A stretch of 64,000 nucleotides of DNA, taken from Tenrec ecaudatus (taxonomy: Eukaryota; Chordata; Mammalia; Afrosoricida; Tenrecidae). Location of the stretch: the NCBI RefSeq assembly GCF_050624435.1, contig NC_134532.1, forward strand, positions 121,738,070 through 121,802,069, read 5' to 3'. Shown in pieces: positions 57,649 to 64,000 of this stretch. The notes beneath the pieces were generated by a model. That model was not told where the DNA came from, made no database searches, and worked only from the letters and a program-made list of their open reading frames with translations. Both the position numbers and the translations under genes were made by a program. The stretch's first letter is position 1; each line of letters begins with the position of its first letter.

Positions 57649-58307
57649 TGTGATAATTAGAATTTATATCATCTCGACTGGGCCAGCCTTTTCAGTGATT
57701 TGGCGATTGAGGCATGGTACCCCCCCTCCCCCCCCCATGACATGACCTAACCCAATGGAATCAACTCCATAATGGGATCTGCCGTGAGTAGCTGTGCAGT
57801 TGTAAGACATTAGGGGGAAATGTGACCCTCATACTCCCGAGGCAATTAAAAAGACGTCTTCTCGGGAGAGTAACCTATATCCTACATATGTGGGCATTGT
57901 GGAAGCGCTGGCTTGCTTTTTGCTGACTCTGGATCCTGTAGCTGGTGAGTGCATCACAGTTCTTCGGACTTGAGCCAGTGTCCTGCCATCTGACATGCCG
58001 GTGTTGGATTCATCTGTCTCTCCAGTCACAAGCCTAATGTGCTGACTGGAGTCATCTGCCTCTCAGCCATCAGCCTGTGATTTTCCTGCCAGTCGTGGCT
58101 TATCAGTCTCTGAAAGCTACTTGAGTCAGGAGAAACCTCCAGCTTAACACCTGACCCACAGATTTGGAATCTACCTGGACTAGGGAGTGGACTTGCTGTC
58201 TTCTACAACCCTGTGAGTAATATCATTGATGTAAATCTCCATATACATCTGTACACATATACATAGGTGTAACTGGTTTATCTTCCCTAGAAAATGCAAC
58301 CTAAGAT
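57649..58307 (+). mobile_element. LTR, ERVL (MLT2-like) type, 5' LTR of a deleted element
   Basis: It starts TGTGATAATTAGAATTTATA..CTCGACTGGGCC, a typical MLT2-like start, and ends 'cttccctagaaaatgcaacctaaga'. The sequence that follows has a degraded primer-binding site. Confidence 0.78.
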
Positions 58308-58985
58308 ATTTGGTAATAGGGCTACTCCTAGCGAAACAAAATCATAAAGGACAAGCTTTCTAAAGTGATTCTCAAGTAGGAGTTATTTTCAAGGCACTAA
58401 TAGCTCTGTCTCCAATGGTTCTGATAACGCTGCTTCTATTGGTAAAGATGAAGTGGCAGTGTTGACACATAATAGGGCCACTAATAGTTAAAGTATCCAT
58501 GCGAAGTAAGGCTCTGAATGATCGTGTGTTTCATGTTAAGTTATTGTTTCTATTAAAAGCAGCATAAAGACATTTTGAGGTATAAACTCTATTAACAAAC
58601 CCCCTGTTCAAATAGTCTTATGTGAAGAGAAAGAATTGATGAAAAAATAGGTAGTTATAAAACAGAACAGCCAAGTTCAGGAAGGTACCAGAAACAGCTT
58701 GATCTGAGAAATAACTGCAACCTGAGTACAATCAGAGCTATTTCTACACCCTTATCTTTACATTTCTGAGCATCTTGGGATCCATTTTGCTCACATAATG
58801 CAAAATAACTGTCTGGAGGACATGGAATTTGGCTGCAAATAGTCACCAAAAACAGATTGAGCTCGGTGCCAAGATAAAAAATCATGGAAAGGAACTCAAT
58901 TTTAACCAGCTGCCTAATCTGACCGCCAAGATCAGTATGTATGACATCTCCAAAGCAAACAGCTGAACGACATGATGTAAAATCA
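58308..58985 (+). mobile_element. ERVL-like internal region, non-coding
   Basis: 'ttggtaatagggctactcct', 'agcgaaacaaaatcataaag' parallels 28743-28785 (primer-binding site and start of the internal region) of the other provirus. The remaining ~600 bases show no intact gag or pol. The 137-codon minus-strand frame across it is accidental. An L1 truncates the element on the right. Confidence 0.6.
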
Positions 58986-58987
58986 AG

Positions 58988-59582
58988 TCCTGGACACCCC
59001 CTTACAGAAGGGTCGCAGGGAGGAGACCGGCCAGTCAGGGTGCAGTGTAGCAATGATGAAACAGACAACTTTCCTCTATTTCCTAAATGCTTCCTCCCAC
59101 CCCACTACCATGATCCCAGTTCTACCTTACAAATCTGGCTAGACCAGAGGACGTACACTGGTACAGATAGGAACAGGAAACCCAGGGAATCCAGGACAGA
59201 TGATCCAGGACCAGTGCTGGAGGGAGGGTTGGAAAAGATGATCCAGGACCAGGAGGGTGGAGGGAGGGTTGGAAAAGGGGAACCAATTACAAAAATCTAC
59301 ATATAATCTCCTCCCTAGGGGATGGACAACAGAAAAGTGGGTGAAGGGAGACATCAGACAGTGTAAGATATGACAAAATAATAATTTATAAATTATCAAG
59401 GACTCATGAGGAGGGGGTAGGGAGGAGGGAGAATGAGAAGCTGATATCAAGGGCTCAAGTAGAAAGAAAATGTTTTGAGAATGATGATGGAAACATGCAC
59501 AAATGTGCTTGACACAATGGATGGATGTATGGATTGTGACAAGAATTGTACGAGCCCCAATAAAATGATTTTTAAAAAAATA
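58988..59582 (+). mobile_element. L1 3' end, 5'-truncated, sense
   Basis: It is colinear with 3790-4380, with AATAAA at 59559-59564 and an A-rich tail. An extra ~41-bp tandem duplication lies at 59198-59280. Confidence 0.93.
59198..59280. repeat. ~41-bp tandem duplication within the L1 3'UTR
   Basis: Two units both start GATGATCCAGGACCAG and end GAGGGAGGGTTGGAAAA. Other L1 copies in the window have the stretch once. Confidence 0.85.
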
Positions 59583-59680
59583 AAGTTCTAGAAGAGGAAT
59601 TACAATTCCAGAAGAAACTGATTTGAGGAAGGAAATGCAGATCAAATAGTAGGTGTCCTCCAAGGACTTTAACATACCCT

Positions 59681-59852
59681 ACTGGTTTATCCCACCACCT
59701 CCCTGTCAGTTTAAGCCAGTGTATGCGGGTTTATCCCACCACCTGCCTGTCAGTTTCAGCCAGTGTATACTGGTTTATCCCACCACCTGCCTGTCAGTTT
59801 CAACCAGTATGTACTGGTTTATCCCACCACCTGTCTGTCAGTTTATCTTACT
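59681..59852 (+). repeat. 44-bp tandem repeat, four units, RTE 5' end
   Basis: Each unit contains GGTTTATCCCACCACC and GCCTGTCAGTTT. The spacing of TTTAT is exactly 44 in three successive steps (59690, 59734, 59778, 59822). The fourth unit runs into the RTE 5' sequence. Confidence 0.92.
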
Positions 59853-60745
59853 GTGGTGGCTCGCATTTGACTGTGTTGCTGGAAGCTTTGAACCCATTAT
59901 TACAAATACCAGCAGGTGAACATGGTGAGCAGTTCTACCTGAGCTTCCAGACCAAGGGAAGACTAGTACCAAGAAATAGGCCATCTACTTCTGAGGGGTT
60001 CCCCTTGAAAAGCGAAAGATTAGCAGCAGAACACTGTCAGGTTGTATACCAGAAAACGACCCCCTCAGGCTGGAAGGCACTCAAAATCCTAATGGAGAAG
60101 CGCTGCCTACTCCAATTAGAGTCACCTGGAAAGATAGAAGCGTTTGGAACGTTTATTTACTGATGAGATATGACTCAACATTAGAAGAAACATCTGTGAA
60201 CATCCATTAATAATTGGTACAGTGAACATCCGAAGGGGAACTTTAGGAAAATGTGAAGTAATCAATATTGAAATTGAACTCATAAGATCAATATCCTAGG
60301 CATTAGAGCGTTGAAATGGATTTGAATTGGCTATTTTGCGTCAGACAATTATATGCATGTGAATAAGAAAGACTGAAGACACAGTGATGCATTTGAATTA
60401 TGGTTCTGGCAAAGACTATGGAAAATACTGTGGACTACAGATGAATAAATAAATCTGCCTTGAAGCCAGTGCCGCTAGAATGCACCAGAGACCAGAACAG
60501 CAAGATTTTGTTTCATACATTTTGGACATGCTATCAGGAGAGACCAGTCCGTGGAGGGGGGAGTGTCATGCTTGGTAAAGTAGAAAGTTAGAGAAAAAAT
60601 AAACCTTCCACCAAATGGATTGTCAGTCCAATGTAACAAGAATTGTGAAGAGGGTATAGGAGCAGACGGCGGTTTGCACTGCTGCACAGAGGGCTCTCTA
60701 GGAGCTGGAACTAACTTCATGGCATCTAGTAACAGCCACAACCGT
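59681..60745 (+). mobile_element. Internally deleted RTE: 5' end with 44-bp repeats joined to 3' end
   Basis: The 5' part (59681-60350) has four 44-bp tandem units, then the RTE 5' region ('gctggaagctttgaacccat', 'ggctggaaggcactcaaaat') and the very start of the endonuclease region ('aacatccattaataattggt', 'atcctaggcattagagcg'). At about 60350-60354 it jumps to the RTE C-terminal coding region ('atgcatgtgaataagaaaga') and continues to the 3' end. Some 2 kb of ORF is missing, so it could only have moved with help from a full RTE. The 146-codon frame (59723-60163) crosses repeats and is not a gene. Confidence 0.82.
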
Positions 60746-61789
60746 TCATACCAGTGATCCTATATGTAAAATAACAATAAGGACATCTGAATTAGAAAAC
60801 ATCAGAATAAGAAATATTTTAAAGAAATGAGAAAAAAATAATTCTTTGAGATGTCTGAATGCCCTAAAAGCAGAGGGAAGGGAAAGTTCTTAATTGAAAG
60901 GAATCATTTGTGCAAGAAGAACATAAAGTCATATTTTTCAGATAATCTCCTCTATCTCGCTTCTGGAACCAAAGGCTTGGGCTGTCCTGAGGCCACGGAA
61001 TGGCATCAACATGCTGCTGAAAACAATGAAACTTTCCACGCCGCTTTCTATGTCCTGTAACCATATCTTTTCAGAATGAAATTTAGTCCGTGTAAGTCCA
61101 TACTGGCTGGTAAATGACCTGTCCCTTGTCCTTTCTATCTGTAAATCAAGACTTTGTCCAAAAATAGTATATGTATATGTCACAAATCCAAGCTGCACAA
61201 GTCTGGGAATAATTATTCTTGATTTCTTTTAATCACTCTGGTAGCATAGGACTATCTTCTCTCAATAGAGTATTTCTTCTATGTGTAAAATACAGAGGCG
61301 AAGGCTATATAAAAATCATTAAAACAATTAAGATAATAAACCATGAATAAGTATACTTTTTGATCCATTAAAAGACCAAAAAGATAATGTGAATTATTAG
61401 AAAATTGCCCTTAATCATTACAAAGTAGCCTGGCCACTGAATTCATCTAGTAGAGTCAGTTAAGGTAGTTTAAATTCTGTCAACTTTACTGACACGAGAC
61501 TGTCCCATATTCTTCCAACCCTACCTGATGGCCTCTCTTTCCTGAGTACTTGACTGAAATCAGTTCCTAAATAAAGGTTGAAAGAGCTTTCCTTGAGCAA
61601 AGACCAAACCAGAAATAGCAATAATAATATCATGATAAAAAATCCTTTTCTATCACATAATATATGTAAAAAAGATCATTGATACATATAAACCTTTATT
61701 TTAAGTGATTTGGAACCAATCACAGCAAAAGTAAGCAATAAAGCATTATTTTGAGTATAATATTTCAAAATGATAGGGGTGATGGTGAT
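60746..61789. other. Interval with no recognised gene or repeat
   Basis: AT-rich. Overlapping short frames on both strands at 60851-61198 show no motif. Confidence 0.5.
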
Positions 61790-62310
61790 AATATTGGTGG
61801 CTATATATTTAAGTCTTATAACCAAACTCCTTAAGGCATGAGTGTTTGCATCTGGGAAATCAGGACCATAGTCTTGGGAGACACTAAGGCCAATGGCCTA
61901 ACAGTCCACAAAGACAAGATACTACATCCTTCTGTGGTGGGTCATGACTGGGGTCTTATAAACTTATAAACTATCATTTGAAGTGCAATTATTGGTCTCC
62001 CTTGCCCAACTGACAAAAGGGGTATGAAAATTGAAGACACGTGAAATAATCCACTTGACTAGAGGAACATCCAAACTTCTGTCTCCACAACTCAGAGACC
62101 AGGACAACAAGATGGTCACAAGCTAATACTCACAACCACTCTAAAAAAGGATCACATTAAAAGGTCTGGATAGAGTAGAAGAAAAATGTGTAACTAAGCT
62201 CAAAATAATAAAAGAGATCATGCTTATGGATTGGTTAGAAACTAGTGGGAACCCCAATTCTATGGCCCTTGGTTACTCTTAAGGTGTGGACAAAACTCAC
62301 CCCTGTCTTA
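61790..62310 (+). mobile_element. Old L1 3'UTR, sense, diverged
   Basis: 'ggggtcttataaacttataa', 'caattattggtctcccttgc', 'ggtctggatagagtagaaga', 'ccccaattctatggccctt' follow the order of an older Afrotherian/mammalian L1 3'UTR. Borders are uncertain. Confidence 0.5.
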
Positions 62311-64000
62311 GAATAATCAATTGTTTAAGATTTTCTACAAAGCCGCATTTATCCAAGGGCAAAGTCCAGAAGGCTAGGAAACAGGAAGAATGGAAACAAG
62401 AAACACAGGCATGAATCTGTGAGAGATGGTACATTGAGGAGACTGCAATGGATGAGTTGAAACAAAATGACTTTTTAAATGTAAAACTATTCTCTGCTCT
62501 GCAAATCTTCACCTAATTAATAATTGACACTTTTAAAGTGATTTTACCAGGAGGGTTAAAAACATAAACATACAGATATGGAAAAAAATCTTCAGCTATT
62601 TCTGTAGGTCACTTTGCAGCCCCCAAAAATAGATGTACTTATCAAATAAATACCACCTACAAGTAACGTGCTTTTTTAAACAATTAACTGCATGAGACCA
62701 TTCAGTGTTTGCCTAAAAGCAAACATTGGAAATCCAGGAAATGAAGGGTAAGCAGGTCAATGGAAAAACAACAAACAAGATGGAATACTAAGAATGCTGA
62801 CACCTTGTTAAAATTACGGCCAATGCAGTGAACAATTTGTATATAATTTATTCAAAGTTAATTTTACTTGCTGTGTAAACATTCCTCTACTACAGAATAA
62901 AAGGCTATTTTTTTTAAAGATTACCAAAACGTTTTCATTTTCATGGAGACTTTTCCCTCCCCTGAAGTATTTTTATAAGCATCAAAGGACCCAAGAGTCA
63001 AATGAACATATCAACCCAAGTAACAATGACACTCTTTTTAATTTTAATATAAAATGTTCTTTCATGGAAAACTACTTATTCTGTGCAATGTTAGTCAATG
63101 AATTAAACTGGAATTCTCATTCAAGTGTGAAGATAACTATTCTTTTCACAGATAATATGGACCTTTTGTGCCTGTTTGCCAACCACTCTCTTCCCCTGGG
63201 GGGTATTTTTGAAATGTGCTATGCTAATTTTTTACTGCAACATGCAAAAATAAATTCACAAACAGTGCTTAAGAAAATACTTAGTCGGAGGTGATTGGGC
63301 TTAAACATCTTTGTAATTGGCTAAGACTTTTATTGTTGATTTATTATTGGAATATTTCATGGCAATATTCCCAGAGTTAGGTTCTTCTCAGTATGGAAAT
63401 ACAATTTTCCATTGAAACGAAGAAATAATATCTAATTTGTAACTATGTTTCATTGTTTTATGTCAAGTTATTCATCTGAATCAATAAGAATAGTTAAGAA
63501 TGCAAACCTGCACTATTTCTGCACGATTAACTTTTGCTTTGTCTTTTAGAAGAAAATTACTAGAGAATACATGAACGATTTTGCTAAGTATCTAAGTCAT
63601 TTTCACAATACTCATAATATTCACAGAAGTATAATGAGTTTCTAATCCTGAATGTAGGGATAATGGGAACAAAATTATGTCTATTACATGAATTATCTTT
63701 TGCCACCTTCATATGGGAGAACAAACAATAAGGTGTTGGTTTTAAAAAATAATATGAACATGACTTTTTTTATAAGAATAAAAAAAGGCTGATCTTAAAA
63801 AATCTAATACCATTTATGTGGATAACCACCCATTACACTTTTTTTGGGGGGGAGCACAAATGTACCAAAAAATGTGGCATTCCTACTCTTATTCCTTGTT
63901 TTTATTTCCTTTCACTAATTCATGTTTTTTTTTTATAGCTAGGAAAGTTATTTCTTCATACTATTTGAGGTACTGTGGACTTGACCAACAGAAAATGTGG
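62311..64000. other. AT-rich interval with no recognised gene or repeat
   Basis: No ORF above noise; the 76-codon frame at 63064-63294 has no motif. No SINE or LINE signature was found. It may be unique intergenic or intronic DNA. Confidence 0.5.

Noticed and set aside
58655..59068. 137-codon minus-strand frame
   Set aside because: It spans ERVL-like internal sequence and an L1 3'UTR on the wrong strand, with no recognisable domain.
59139..59675. 178-codon minus-strand frame
   Set aside because: It is the antisense of an L1 3'UTR. Similar frames appear wherever this 3'UTR occurs (54197-54559, 4095-4445).
59723..60163. 146-codon plus-strand frame with repeated peptide units
   Set aside because: The peptide repeat is the 44-bp DNA repeat at the RTE 5' end read in successive frames, not a repeat protein.

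Overview
The window is 64 kb of vertebrate (placental mammal) nuclear DNA. I find no intact protein-coding gene, RNA gene or CRISPR array. The repeats point to Afrotheria: many tRNA/RTE-derived SINEs of the Afrotherian (AfroSINE) type, many BovB/RTE-class LINE copies, and L1s whose 3' ends resemble those I know from Afrotherian genomes. A short hAT element at 35245-35436 looks like the SPIN ('Space Invader') family, which is known from tenrec but not from elephant. Together these suggest a tenrec, probably Echinops telfairi. That is an inference, not a proof.

Layout. 1-4386 is the 3' two thirds of a dead L1 (ORF2 remnant, 3'UTR, poly(A)). 4.8-6.9 kb holds antisense RTE copies; one is split by a solo LTR resembling class II (ERVK) and carries a 5' inversion. 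7-13 kb is older DNA with MIRs, SINEs, an ERVL-type LTR inside a SINE, and an unassigned element with 22-bp perfect inverted ends. 13.5-16.8 kb is an internally deleted L1 (repeated 5'UTR, ORF1, the first codons of ORF2, then the last bases of the 3'UTR) inserted into an RTE, with a visible 14-bp target duplication. 17-28 kb has SINEs, MIR traces, three antisense ERVL-type LTRs, tandem repeats and a hairpin of L1 ends inside a SINE. 28.6-31.2 kb is a deleted ERVL-like provirus. 31.7-36.0 kb is mostly RTE sequence, including a triple nest (RTE > SINE > SPIN-like hAT). 36.0-36.7 kb is a processed pseudogene of RAB5B.

36.9-42 kb is largely unrecognised. 42.1-46.9 kb is a cluster of RTE copies in both orientations, one split by an ERVL-type LTR and a SINE. 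48.5-50.4 kb, 54.3-54.9 kb and 59.0-59.6 kb are 5'-truncated L1 3'UTRs. 57.6-59.0 kb is an ERVL-type LTR plus internal sequence. 59.7-60.7 kb is an RTE deletion derivative with four 44-bp repeats at its 5' end. 60.7-64 kb is AT-rich and mostly unrecognised, apart from an old L1 3'UTR.

Nothing here works as a gene system. The interest lies in insertion order and in the rearrangement signatures left in dead elements. Repeat families were assigned by eye from remembered consensus features, so exact borders are approximate unless a target-site duplication is given.
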